Assembly (NCBI GenBank): GCA_014729205.1
Contig: WJKG01000160.1
Span: forward strand, 1 to 18,110
From: a candidate division GN15 bacterium
GTDB taxonomy: Bacteria; Zixibacteria; MSB-5A5; GN15; FEB-12
Direction of reading: 5' to 3'
Length of the DNA stretch: 18,110 nucleotides
Shown here one piece after another: positions 6,828-14,605 of this stretch. The notes below the pieces were generated by a model. That model was not told where the DNA came from, ran no database searches, and worked only from the letters and a program-made list of their open reading frames with translations. Position 1 is the stretch's first letter; each line of letters opens with the position of its first letter. The translations under genes and the position numbers were made by a program.

Positions 6828-9800
6828 GTGTCGGCCGTCCGGTCAACAGGTGCTGCCCTCGCCGCCGCCCTGATCTCGTGCCTCTGCTTGACGAGCACCT
6901 CCTACTCGACAGCCGTCCGCACGACGCTTGCTGGCGACAGCATACCCGACCTGCTCTACATCGGCTCACACTTTATCTTTGAACACTCCGACACCGCCTG
7001 GCTCAACTCGCAACCACTAAACCGAGGCACCGACTACCGTTTCGACAACACCCTCGGAGCATTTGATCTACGATCGCTGGATCCAACGAGTTCCGACACC
7101 CTGGTTCTCGTCTACCATCCGCTCCCCCAATGGGTCCCGCGTCTCGTTCGCCCACCCGTTGAACCGGGGATCGATGAGCCAACATCGCGCCCCCAACCAC
7201 CCGAGCGAGCCCCACCATCTGCGCCGCCGGCCGCCAGCGATATCCGTATCTCCGGCGCCAAGTCGTTCCGCTTCACCAGCACTTCGCGCGGCACGTCCGA
7301 GTTCAACCAGTCACTCGACATGGCCCTCAGTGGAGATCTTGCCCCCGGTGTCACCATCACCGGTACCGTCTCCGACCGCGGCTATGACCCCATCTATGGC
7401 ACCGCTAACAGCCAGCTCAATGAACTCGATAAGATCAACCTCAGTCTCACTTCACCGCACTTCACCGGCCAGATCGGCGACCTGACTATCGTACCGCTGA
7501 CGGCGCAACACTTCTCGCGCACCAAGCGCATCTCCGGTGTCACTGCTGCCTACACCGATCAACACCTCTACCTTGCGGGACTTGCCGCCCGACCGAAGGG
7601 TCGCTTCACCACCGCTCGCTTTCAGGGAACCGACAACGTCCAGGGCCCATACACCATCATCCAAAGCGGCAACCCGTCACCCATCGTCCCCGGCTCGGAG
7701 ACAGTGTGGCTCAATGGCCGCCAACTCGAACGAGGTGGAAGCAAAGACTACACCATGGACTATCCGGCCGGGCGCATTACGTTCACTGCCGACAACCCCA
7801 TCGACAGTCGCAGTCGGATTGAGATCGACTATGAGCCGCAATCCACCGCCTATCGCGGTGAACTCTATTCAGCCGCCGCCGGAACCGCCTGGCTCGACTC
7901 CGCCGTGGCTTTCTCGATTGCCTTCAGTCGCGAGGGAGACGACTCCCGTGAACCAATCGTTGGAAGCCTCACCGACACGGACCGCGAACTCTTGCAGCAG
8001 GTCGGCGACTCCACCGCCAACGCCATCCGCTCCGGCGTCATACCGGATACCACCGGCGCCTACGCCCTCGTCGTCGACAGCTTGCCCGATTCGGTGTTTG
8101 CGTTCGTGGGAAACGGCGAGGGTGACTATTCCATTCAGTTCAGCTTCGTCGGCGATGGTAACGGCACCTACCGCTTTGTCGGCGGTCAGGAATACCGCTT
8201 CGTCGGCCAGGGGCAGGGAGACTACGCCCCCATCATCAAACTGCAGGCACCCGAACGACTCGATCTCACTACCGCCACCTTGTCACTCGCGCCGGAGAAT
8301 CTCGGACAACTCACAGCGTCCGTAGATTACTCCGCTCGTGACCGCAATCTCCTGTCCGACCTCGGCGATGCCAACAACACCGCCGCCCTCGCCCGGCTTG
8401 CCTACACGTACCGGTGGCAGTGGCACGACCAACTCAGTAGTGTCACGGTCCGATCGCGCCTGCGCGAGTCAGGCTTCGCCAGCCGAAGCCGTATCGACAG
8501 CGCCGACTTCCCACGTCGCTTCCTGCTGGCGGACACCGGCATTCTTACTACCACGCAGCGCCTGCACGAAGTGCGCACGATTCTCACCCCGCACCAGCGC
8601 CTGCAGGTGGCACCAGCCTATGCGCGACTCACCTATGACAACCGCTTCACAGCTGACCGTGCCGAGACCCGTATATCCGTCGAGCCAACCACGCTCACCT
8701 CGCTTACGTCGCTTGCCTACATCGTCCGCACCGACCGCGACAGCAGCACCGTCGCCACCACCGGTCGCGTCGAAGGCGTCACTTCCACCGCCCGGGCCGA
8801 CTTACGGCGATGGGGGACACTCACTGCTCGTCATCAATTCGACAAGCGTCGGAACAACTACTCGGGCGCCACGCGGGGCACCCGGTACCATGCCTCAACA
8901 GCTGCCTGGCAACTGGCACCACTGACCGTCAGCGCCGACTTTTACACCGAGGACACCCTCGCCGGTGACTGGCGAAGCAACCTCGATCGCCTCCGCCTGA
9001 CCTCCCGTGCCGTGGGCAGTCTCAGCCGCCTCACCTACGACCTGCGCCTCACCTGGCAGCAGGTAACTCAAGGACCATTGTCCGGCCGAACCGGCTACGA
9101 GGAATCCTCGTTGCTCGCCCGTCTCGGTAGCGCCTACCGCAACCCCAGGCAGCGCCTCAGTATCGAAACCGACTACCTCATCTCCGAGGAAACCCGTAAC
9201 GCCCGAGGTGTTACCTACCTCGAGGTCGAACCCGGCACCGGGGATTACATCTTCGAGGACGGCCGCTATATCCCCGACCCCGAAGGCAACTTCGTTCGCC
9301 TTGAGGAACTCCTCTCCGACACCGAGCGCGTCCGACGGGGCGAGAAGTCCTTCCACTTCAGCCGCCAGTGGCGTCTGTTCACTGTTCGCTTCGACTCTCG
9401 CATCGAGGAAGAGCTCTTGTCCGACGGTTCCAGAGTCTGGTGGTGGACCGTTCCGTTCCTGTCCGACCCGGATCAGCCGTACCTGTACTATCTTCGCCGC
9501 TATGATTCCGAACTGCGCGCCGTCCCCATTGGGGGCGTTCACCTGATCACCTTCAGGTGGCAGGACGCCCGCACCAGCCGACGCATCACCGGCGAAGATC
9601 GTACCAGCTACAACCGCACCCTCAATCTGTTGCTCAAACAGCGTACCGGAGACTGGTATCTCGAACAAGAAGGCCGTCGGTTTGACACCCGGCGCGACAC
9701 CTACTACAACGCCGGCGCTGACATCACCGGCTATCAGCTTGCCGGCCGGGTTCGACGCATCATTCAATTGGGTGAACTCGCTACCGGGCTTCGCTACCGC

Positions 9801-10112
9801 CACGCCGAGAGCGGCGCTTCCGATCAAACCGACCTGTATGGTGTCTTAGTCGGTGCCCGTCTGCGCGTCATAGAGCGTGGCGAACTGCGCGGCTCGGTGG
9901 AATTCTACACTCAGGACATCCGGGGGACCATCCGTGGCCAGGCCTACCAGTTCACCGAGAACCTCACCGGTGACCGAGGCGCAACCTGGGAAGCCACCGC
10001 CAACTACAACGTCAAAGGAGGCGTCAGGGCCAATTTCACCCTCCGCGGACGCCACAGTAACGACCGCTCCGCCCGAGTCACTGTCAGAGGGGAGGTGGTG
10101 GCATCATTCTGA
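6828..10112 (+). CDS. Large outer-membrane beta-barrel protein with SprA-reminiscent repeat modules
   Basis: This 1094-residue protein starts at GTG 6828 with an N-terminal signal peptide (core LAAALISCLCLTSTS). Residues about 55-100 hold a WLNSQPLNRGTDYRFD module, followed by a proline-rich linker at about 107-138. A strand-rich region (GVTITGTVSDRGYDPIYG, LSSPHFTGQIGDL-like) leads to a second module at about 291-337 (VWLNGRQLERG, then DYTMDYPAGRITF). Residues 424-466 carry four FVG-type repeats. From about 480 to the end, alternating aromatic and polar strands predominate and the chain ends in VASF, a typical barrel C-terminus with a final phenylalanine. Barrels with the xVPGSExVWLNGxxLxRG..DYxxDYxxGxIxF motif are frequent in uncultured FCB phyla, and the motif recalls SprA, the T9SS pore. 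SprA is more than twice this length, so orthology is not claimed. The TamA-like gene begins two bases after its stop. Confidence 0.82.
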   Translation: MSAVRSTGAALAAALISCLCLTSTSYSTAVRTTLAGDSIPDLLYIGSHFIFEHSDTAWLNSQPLNRGTDYRFDNTLGAFDLRSLDPTSSDTLVLVYHPLPQWVPRLVRPPVEPGIDEPTSRPQPPERAPPSAPPAASDIRISGAKSFRFTSTSRGTSEFNQSLDMALSGDLAPGVTITGTVSDRGYDPIYGTANSQLNELDKINLSLTSPHFTGQIGDLTIVPLTAQHFSRTKRISGVTAAYTDQHLYLAGLAARPKGRFTTARFQGTDNVQGPYTIIQSGNPSPIVPGSETVWLNGRQLERGGSKDYTMDYPAGRITFTADNPIDSRSRIEIDYEPQSTAYRGELYSAAAGTAWLDSAVAFSIAFSREGDDSREPIVGSLTDTDRELLQQVGDSTANAIRSGVIPDTTGAYALVVDSLPDSVFAFVGNGEGDYSIQFSFVGDGNGTYRFVGGQEYRFVGQGQGDYAPIIKLQAPERLDLTTATLSLAPENLGQLTASVDYSARDRNLLSDLGDANNTAALARLAYTYRWQWHDQLSSVTVRSRLRESGFASRSRIDSADFPRRFLLADTGILTTTQRLHEVRTILTPHQRLQVAPAYARLTYDNRFTADRAETRISVEPTTLTSLTSLAYIVRTDRDSSTVATTGRVEGVTSTARADLRRWGTLTARHQFDKRRNNYSGATRGTRYHASTAAWQLAPLTVSADFYTEDTLAGDWRSNLDRLRLTSRAVGSLSRLTYDLRLTWQQVTQGPLSGRTGYEESSLLARLGSAYRNPRQRLSIETDYLISEETRNARGVTYLEVEPGTGDYIFEDGRYIPDPEGNFVRLEELLSDTERVRRGEKSFHFSRQWRLFTVRFDSRIEEELLSDGSRVWWWTVPFLSDPDQPYLYYLRRYDSELRAVPIGGVHLITFRWQDARTSRRITGEDRTSYNRTLNLLLKQRTGDWYLEQEGRRFDTRRDTYYNAGADITGYQLAGRVRRIIQLGELATGLRYRHAESGASDQTDLYGVLVGARLRVIERGELRGSVEFYTQDIRGTIRGQAYQFTENLTGDRGATWEATANYNVKGGVRANFTLRGRHSNDRSARVTVRGEVVASF
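6990..7125 (+). repeat. WLN-RG-DY module, copy 1 (protein-level repeat)
   Basis: Residues D55 to about 100 of the large barrel read DTAWLNSQPLNRGTDYRFDN, then LGAFDLRS and LVLVYHPLP. The pattern W-L-N-x(3)-L-x-R-G-x-D-Y-x-x-D-x(3)-G-x-x-x-L recurs at 7698-7845. It is recognisable only in the protein, not in the DNA, so the duplication is old. Confidence 0.6.
7698..7845 (+). repeat. WLN-RG-DY module, copy 2 (protein-level repeat)
   Basis: Residues E291 to about 337 read ETVWLNGRQLERG, then KDYTMDYPAGRITF and RIEIDYEPQ. Compared with copy 1 it has a three-residue insertion (GSK) between RG and DY, and it ends in a beta-strand (IEIDYEP) that mirrors LVLVYHP of copy 1. Each copy could be a small beta-sandwich in the periplasmic or plug region. 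Confidence 0.6.
8097..8225 (+). repeat. FVGxGxGxY repeat cluster within the large barrel
   Basis: Residues 424-466 contain FAFVGNGEGDY, FSFVGDGNGTY, YRFVGG and YRFVGQGQGDY. This is a short glycine-rich aromatic motif repeated about four times in 43 residues, one copy of it incomplete. A related GTGDYIFEDGRYIPDPEGNF stretch occurs later, around 9238-9295. The strict F/Y-x-F-V-G spacing suggests stacked beta-hairpins. Confidence 0.65.
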
Positions 10113-10114
10113 AG

Positions 10115-11734
10115 ATGTACGCTATACTCGTTGTACTGCTGCTCACCGCCTCGACCGTTGTGAGCGCCGAACTGCGCCTGAAGCAGACAGTCCCCACGGA
10201 GCTCCGCGACCGACTCAGTCATGCGATCAGCACTGCGGTCACTGCCGATGCCGCCCGTGATTCCGCCCGCACCGTCCTCAGCCGCCACGGCTACCTCGAA
10301 CCGACAGTAACAACCGCGCCGGATACGCTGATAGTCATTGCTGGAACACGCTTCTACTTGTCCCGCATCGTCAATGATGACGCTCCACCGGTCCCCTTAC
10401 GACCCTTGCCCTTCACTCCAGAGAATCTCGACCTCGCCCTCGACCGTGCCCTCCAGCCACTGCGCGACTCGGGCTACTACTTCGCTCGCGCCGCCTTGGA
10501 CCGCTTCACTCGTGACTCCAATCAGGTGACTGTCCATATCGCCACCACCCCCGGTCCGGCCGCTTTTGTGACCGACCAGCAACTGACCGGCCTGAAACGC
10601 ACCCGTCCCGATCTCGTTCGCCGCTACCTGCCGCTCAGGGCAGGCGATACTCTTACCTCACAAGCTATCTCCCGTGCCGAGCAGGCCGCCACGAATATTC
10701 CTTTCGTGCGACTCACCCAACCACCCGTCATCATACCGCAAACCGGTTATGCCGGCGCCACCGTCATCTGGTCGTTTGCCGAACGCCGCCAGACTCGTCT
10801 TGAGGGACTGGTCGGCTATGCCCCGGAGGCCTCCAAAGCCCTCGTCTGGACTGCCGACATCCGCCTGCTCAATCCTTTCGGCGCCGGACGCGACCTCCGC
10901 ATAACCAGCCAGCGACGAGACCGCGGGCGCGATATCCTCAATATCGCCTACGCTCAACCCGTCTTCTGGCTCGGTACCGGCCAACTGTCCGCAACGCTGG
11001 CCACCCGTGACTACCGGGAGCAGTTCTACGAGTTCAAGGCCCGGACCGGCTTTGGTACTGCGGTTGCCTTCGCAACACAAGTTGGGCTCGATCTCACCTT
11101 CCGCACGATTGAGGACGACATCACCCGACGTTCCTACACCAGCTATCAGGCCGCCGCGTCACTGTCAACGGCCGACCTCGAACAACCCCGCAACCCCACC
11201 TCCGGCTACGCGCTTGACTGGTCTGTAGCCTACCATCACCGGCGTTACGACAGCGACTCCGTCAACTCTGCTGCCGACATCGAAGTCCTCAATGACACCC
11301 GGCTCACCGCATCGCTCGACTTCTACCAGCCCATAGTGGCTGATTTTGTCGGGCATCTCATGCTGGCCTACGATGGCCTGGAAACCTCCGAATCGCTCCC
11401 ACCGCTCTCTGAGCTGGTGTTTGTCGGCGGCCCCGGCTCGCTGCGCGGCTACCGCACCGAGCAATTCGCCGCCATCCGTACCACCCGACTGACTGTCGAA
11501 CCCCGTTGGCGATTCGAACAGGGCGCCCTCTTTGCCTTCTACGATGGTGCCTACCTCAGCAACCGCAGCGAGCGCGAGACCGACATCGCCACCGAGGAAA
11601 CTTGGCGCTATGGGTACGGTCTCGGCCTCCTGCTCGCCACCGGTACTCGTCAGGTATCGCTTTCGCTCGGCTGGCATCCAGGCATCCCTATTGACCAGCC
11701 CCGCCTGGCGGTCGAACTCTCGCTCGATATATAA
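10115..11734 (+). CDS. Omp85-superfamily outer-membrane protein, TamA-like (three POTRA plus barrel)
   Basis: This 539-residue protein has a signal peptide (MYAILVVLLLTASTVVSA). Residues about 20-85, 100-165 and 167-230 look like three POTRA domains. Each has a GY-type helix-to-strand turn or a Gly-Asp turn (SRHGYLEPTV, RDSGYYFARAAL, LPLRAGDTLTSQAI). Residues about 230-539 form a roughly 16-strand barrel. It contains the Omp85 hallmark motif GGPGSLRGY at residues about 438-446, equivalent to the VRGF/Y loop that tucks into the barrel, plus DLEQPRNPTSGYALDW and a C-terminal strand VELSLDI. Three POTRAs and this length fit TamA better than BamA, which usually has five POTRAs and about 800 residues. 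The role would be insertion or assembly of outer-membrane proteins. It starts two bases after the large barrel gene, so co-translation is likely. No TamB (AsmA-like) gene is visible here. A role in lipid or surface-protein export is an alternative. Confidence 0.87.
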   Translation: MYAILVVLLLTASTVVSAELRLKQTVPTELRDRLSHAISTAVTADAARDSARTVLSRHGYLEPTVTTAPDTLIVIAGTRFYLSRIVNDDAPPVPLRPLPFTPENLDLALDRALQPLRDSGYYFARAALDRFTRDSNQVTVHIATTPGPAAFVTDQQLTGLKRTRPDLVRRYLPLRAGDTLTSQAISRAEQAATNIPFVRLTQPPVIIPQTGYAGATVIWSFAERRQTRLEGLVGYAPEASKALVWTADIRLLNPFGAGRDLRITSQRRDRGRDILNIAYAQPVFWLGTGQLSATLATRDYREQFYEFKARTGFGTAVAFATQVGLDLTFRTIEDDITRRSYTSYQAAASLSTADLEQPRNPTSGYALDWSVAYHHRRYDSDSVNSAADIEVLNDTRLTASLDFYQPIVADFVGHLMLAYDGLETSESLPPLSELVFVGGPGSLRGYRTEQFAAIRTTRLTVEPRWRFEQGALFAFYDGAYLSNRSERETDIATEETWRYGYGLGLLLATGTRQVSLSLGWHPGIPIDQPRLAVELSLDI

Positions 11735-11773
11735 AAGTTGACGCTCCCGCCATCCCCTGTCTATCCTCATGTC

Positions 11774-12550
11774 GTGAAACGGTTTTACGCTACAATCATG
11801 CACTATAATGTCCCCGCCGTCCTGGCGCTTGTTGCCTTGGTGTGGATTGGTGCGCGGTTCACCTGGCTGCAGCTCTCACTCTATCCGGTTATTGCCACCT
11901 CGCTGTGCGTTGCCGCGACCGCAACCGCTGCAACCTTGCTCTTTCGATGGCAATCCGGCCCTCGTCAGACGCTGACTCCTCTCTGGGTGACCTTTGCCCT
12001 GATGCTTGTTGCTCTCATCCTTGCCGTCAGCGTCAGTATGATCCTCACTGCACTGACATTTATCGCGGTCACCGCCGTCGTCGTCATTGCGAGACGGATG
12101 CCTCAATCCAGCCTGGCTCGCGGCATCGCCTCCAGCATCCTGACCACGCTGCCCGTATTCGCCGGTGCTGCCGCGGTGGACCCGGTCCTCGCCTGGCAAT
12201 TGCCTCAGGTGCTCGTCGCTGCCGCTATTACACTGCTGTTCGTACTCGTCCTGAATCTGACTGCTCTGGCAAGAAAGCACCTGCCCGATCGCCCCGGACG
12301 ACCCCGAACGGCCTGGGTCATGGCCGCCCTTGTACTCTGGTTTGTGCTCGTCCTGACCATGATCGTCCCCGTCACCGTTGGTTGGTACAGCGCTCCCTTT
12401 CGCAATCTGGCCGTTTATGCCCTCGGGTTACCGGTCCTGGGGCTGCTGATCTTCGTCTGGGGCAATCCCAGCGACACCATGCTACGAATTGGCCATTCCA
12501 CCCTCCGCGGCGGATCGCTGCTGGTGTTAGCTGCGCTGGCCCTTGCCTGA
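11774..12550 (+). CDS. Polytopic inner-membrane protein, possibly a degenerate UbiA-like protein
   Basis: This protein of about 258 residues is almost entirely hydrophobic, with around nine membrane segments. It is not firmly recognisable. The start is uncertain: TTG 11738, GTG 11774 and ATG 11798 are all in frame and none has a clear ribosome binding site. GTG 11774 was chosen because it gives a basic N-terminus (MKRFYATI) before the first helix. The helix count and the loops resemble UbiA-superfamily prenyltransferases: one near RWQSGPRQTLTP, ARRMPQSSLARGIASS before a PVFAGAAAV helix, and ARKHLPDRPGRPRTA. However, the NxxxDxxxD and DxxxD magnesium-binding motifs are absent. It would therefore be inactive or a different family. 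It sits between the TamA-like gene and the Bat cluster. That it is a gene is fairly sure; the function is unknown. Confidence 0.72.
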   Translation: MKRFYATIMHYNVPAVLALVALVWIGARFTWLQLSLYPVIATSLCVAATATAATLLFRWQSGPRQTLTPLWVTFALMLVALILAVSVSMILTALTFIAVTAVVVIARRMPQSSLARGIASSILTTLPVFAGAAAVDPVLAWQLPQVLVAAAITLLFVLVLNLTALARKHLPDRPGRPRTAWVMAALVLWFVLVLTMIVPVTVGWYSAPFRNLAVYALGLPVLGLLIFVWGNPSDTMLRIGHSTLRGGSLLVLAALALA

Positions 12551-12619
12551 TGAGTCCTTATGAATTAGCGTGAAACCTTACCTGCGAATACTAAGTATAA
12601 GTCAAACTGTAGGATAACA
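12551..12619 (+). promoter_or_regulatory. AT-rich intergenic gap, candidate promoter region of the Bat cluster
   Basis: This is the longest non-coding stretch in the window. Only 25 of its 69 bases are G or C, against GC-rich flanks. It contains TATAAG at 12596-12601 and AGGA at 12611-12614, the latter a likely ribosome binding site for TTG 12620. I find no well-spaced -35 partner and no hairpin, so the promoter call rests on composition and position only. Confidence 0.3.
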
Positions 12620-13564
12620 TTGAAGAACAAGGCGACAATCAGAGATCATATGAAACCTCGAATCGCTGCGGCAACGGCACTATTCCTCTGGCTGATCGGC
12701 ACTACCGTCGGCTTCGCCGCCCAGTCACCAGCAGGCACCAACTCCGGACGCGGCATACAGGTTTCGCAGAGCATCGCCCAGCATCATATCGCCTTCGAGG
12801 ATACCGTCCAGTTCCAGATTGCCGTCGAGTGGCAGGGGCCCCAGTCGGCGTTCATTTTCGACCGACCCCTCAGCCTCGAACTCGACCACCTCAAGGTCGG
12901 CCGCTTCTCCTCAACCATTGCCTCCCGCGGCAGGGGAGACCAGGAGATAACCACCAAGATCTACAAGTACCGCTTGCTGCCGTTGGCGCCGGGCACGGCC
13001 GGGATTGAACCGGTCGAAATCAGCTACCTGGCTATGCCCGACAGCACCCGCGGAACCCTCATGACCGAGAAAATGACCGTCGAGATAGACAAGCCCATAC
13101 CCCCGCCGGAATCGGGTGACACCAGCACCCTCACCTGGCTGGGTATCATTCTGGCGGCACTGCTGGTCGGCGTTGTGACCATCATCGCCCTCCGGGGCCG
13201 CTCCGAAACCGACACCACGCCCCGCCTCGCGCCCCGCCAGGTCTTCCTGCAACAACTCGGCATCCTGCGAGCCGACTCCGAAAACGACTTGAAACGCTTC
13301 CAGAGCGGATTGTATAAACTGCTGTGCGCTTTCCTGCTTGCCGAGTACGAGATCGAGGTCAACGAAAAAGACCGCGACAAGCTCGATCAACAACTGCAGG
13401 AGAAAAGTGAACTCGGCGACGGGCAGCGCCAGACCTTGCTCGATTGGCTGTTCCAGGCGCAACAGGATAAGTTCCGTCCGGTTCAGGCCTCGCCCGGCGA
13501 GACCACCCGGCGTGAGAACGCCATTCGCGCCTTCTTTGAACGACTGCAAGATAACACGCAATAG
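12620..13564 (+). CDS. BatD-like membrane protein, first copy (periplasmic beta domain, one TM, cytoplasmic helical domain)
   Basis: The protein has 314 residues from TTG 12620, with AGGA five bases upstream. An in-frame ATG at 12650 gives a textbook signal peptide (MKPRIAAATALFLWLIGTTVGFA) and may be the true start. Residues about 45-165 form a beta-rich exported domain of BatD type (SQSIAQHHIAFEDTVQFQIA, then YKYRLLPLAPGTAGIEPVEI). One membrane helix lies at about 171-193 (LGIILAALLVGVVTIIAL). The cytoplasmic C-terminus is helical and charged (LKRFQSGLYKLLCAFLLAEYEIEV, LLDWLFQAQQDKFRP), in the position where DUF4381-like domains occur. It precedes moxR by 11 bases. In Bat systems such proteins are thought to link periplasmic sensing to the MoxR/VWA machinery. 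A second protein of the same build lies three genes downstream. The architecture is clear; the subfamily name is less so. Confidence 0.82.
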   Translation: MKNKATIRDHMKPRIAAATALFLWLIGTTVGFAAQSPAGTNSGRGIQVSQSIAQHHIAFEDTVQFQIAVEWQGPQSAFIFDRPLSLELDHLKVGRFSSTIASRGRGDQEITTKIYKYRLLPLAPGTAGIEPVEISYLAMPDSTRGTLMTEKMTVEIDKPIPPPESGDTSTLTWLGIILAALLVGVVTIIALRGRSETDTTPRLAPRQVFLQQLGILRADSENDLKRFQSGLYKLLCAFLLAEYEIEVNEKDRDKLDQQLQEKSELGDGQRQTLLDWLFQAQQDKFRPVQASPGETTRRENAIRAFFERLQDNTQ

Positions 13565-13575
13565 ACGGAGGACCG

Positions 13576-14565
13576 ATGGATACCGACATCCAACAGATTC
13601 AGTCCCAGGTAGAACAGGAGGCAGCCTTTGTCCAGCGCCTCCAAAACCAGATTCGCCAGGTCATTGTCGGCCAGCAGTATCTCGTCGAACGCCTGCTGAT
13701 GGGCATTCTGGCCGACGGCCACATCCTTATCGAGGGCGTCCCCGGACTCGCCAAGACATTGTCCGTCAACACCCTGGCTCAGTCCATTCAAGCGAAATTT
13801 CAGCGTATACAGTTCACCCCGGACCTGTTGCCCGCCGACCTGATCGGTACCATGATCTACAACCCACAAACCTCAGAGTTCACTGTCAAGAAGGGTCCGG
13901 TCTTTGCCAATATCATCCTCGCCGATGAAATCAACCGCGCCCCCGCCAAGGTCCAGTCCGCTCTCTTGGAGGCCATGCAGGAACGCCAGGTCACGATCGG
14001 TGAAACAACATTTCCGCTCGAACAACCCTTCCTGGTTCTGGCCACCCAGAACCCGATCGAACAGGAAGGCACCTATCCGCTGCCGGAAGCACAGGTCGAC
14101 CGCTTCATGATGATGCTCAAGATCACCCACCCGACTCCGGCTGAGGAACGCGAAATCATGGAGCGCAACACCGGTGCCGCCATCCCTAAGATCCAGCCCG
14201 TTATCACACCGGCAGATATAATCAAAGCCCGCGAGGTCGTCCGCTCTGTCTATATCGATGACAAAGTAAAAGAGTACATTGTTAATCTGGTCTTCGCTTC
14301 GCGGGAACCAGAGAAATACGGCCTGACCGGAATCAAGAACATGATCGCGTTCGGCGCCTCGCCGCGAGCAACGATCTACCTTAACCTCGCCGCCAAAACA
14401 CATGCCTTCGTGCGCGGCCGCGGTTATGTCACTCCCGAAGACATCAAAGCCATCGGCCATGATATCCTGCGCCATCGTATCCTCATCACCTATGAGGCCG
14501 AGGCCGAGGATGTCACTTCCGATGACATCGTCACCAGGATCTTCGACGCCGTCGAGGTACCGTAA
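13576..14565 (+). CDS. moxR: MoxR-family AAA+ ATPase
   Basis: This 329-residue protein is of normal length for the family. The start ATG 13576 follows GGAGG at 13567-13571. Walker A is GVPGLAKT at residues 54-61 (K60, T61), and Walker B is ILADEIN with D117 and E118. The MoxR stretch APAKVQSALLEAMQERQVTIG follows. Sensor 1 lies in LATQNPIEQEGTYPLPEAQVDRF, and the C-terminal lid contains GASPRATIYLNLAAKTHAFVRGR. MoxR ATPases act in the cytoplasm as chaperone-like partners of VWA-domain proteins and often help insert metals or mature complexes. Here the partners should be the adjacent DUF58 protein and BatA. All catalytic motifs are intact, so it is expected to be active. Confidence 0.97.
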   Translation: MDTDIQQIQSQVEQEAAFVQRLQNQIRQVIVGQQYLVERLLMGILADGHILIEGVPGLAKTLSVNTLAQSIQAKFQRIQFTPDLLPADLIGTMIYNPQTSEFTVKKGPVFANIILADEINRAPAKVQSALLEAMQERQVTIGETTFPLEQPFLVLATQNPIEQEGTYPLPEAQVDRFMMMLKITHPTPAEEREIMERNTGAAIPKIQPVITPADIIKAREVVRSVYIDDKVKEYIVNLVFASREPEKYGLTGIKNMIAFGASPRATIYLNLAAKTHAFVRGRGYVTPEDIKAIGHDILRHRILITYEAEAEDVTSDDIVTRIFDAVEVP

Positions 14566-14596
14566 GCAACCACAGACCGCAACAGGGAGCACAGCC

Positions 14597-14601
14597 GGAA
14601 G
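14597..14601 (+). promoter_or_regulatory. Ribosome binding site fixing the DUF58 start at 14606
   Basis: GGAAG lies four bases before ATG 14606. The reading frame is open much further upstream, to an ATG at 14402 inside moxR. This site, and the fact that DUF58 homology begins right after 14606, decide for the later start. Confidence 0.6.
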
Positions 14602-14605
14602 CGCC

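Noticed and set aside
8895..9827. A 310-codon minus-strand frame inside the large barrel gene
   Set aside because: Same type of shadow: Gly/Val/Ala-rich, no motif, no ribosome binding site logic, and fully covered by a coding strand with typical barrel strands.
10113..11773. Possible transcription terminators at the junctions after the barrel and the TamA-like genes
   Set aside because: The spacers are only 2 to 39 bases and show no GC-rich inverted repeat followed by a T run.
14402..14605. Upstream extension of the DUF58 frame into moxR
   Set aside because: The extra 68 residues are Ser/Pro-rich out-of-frame moxR sequence. GGAAG before ATG 14606 and family homology from that point fix the start.
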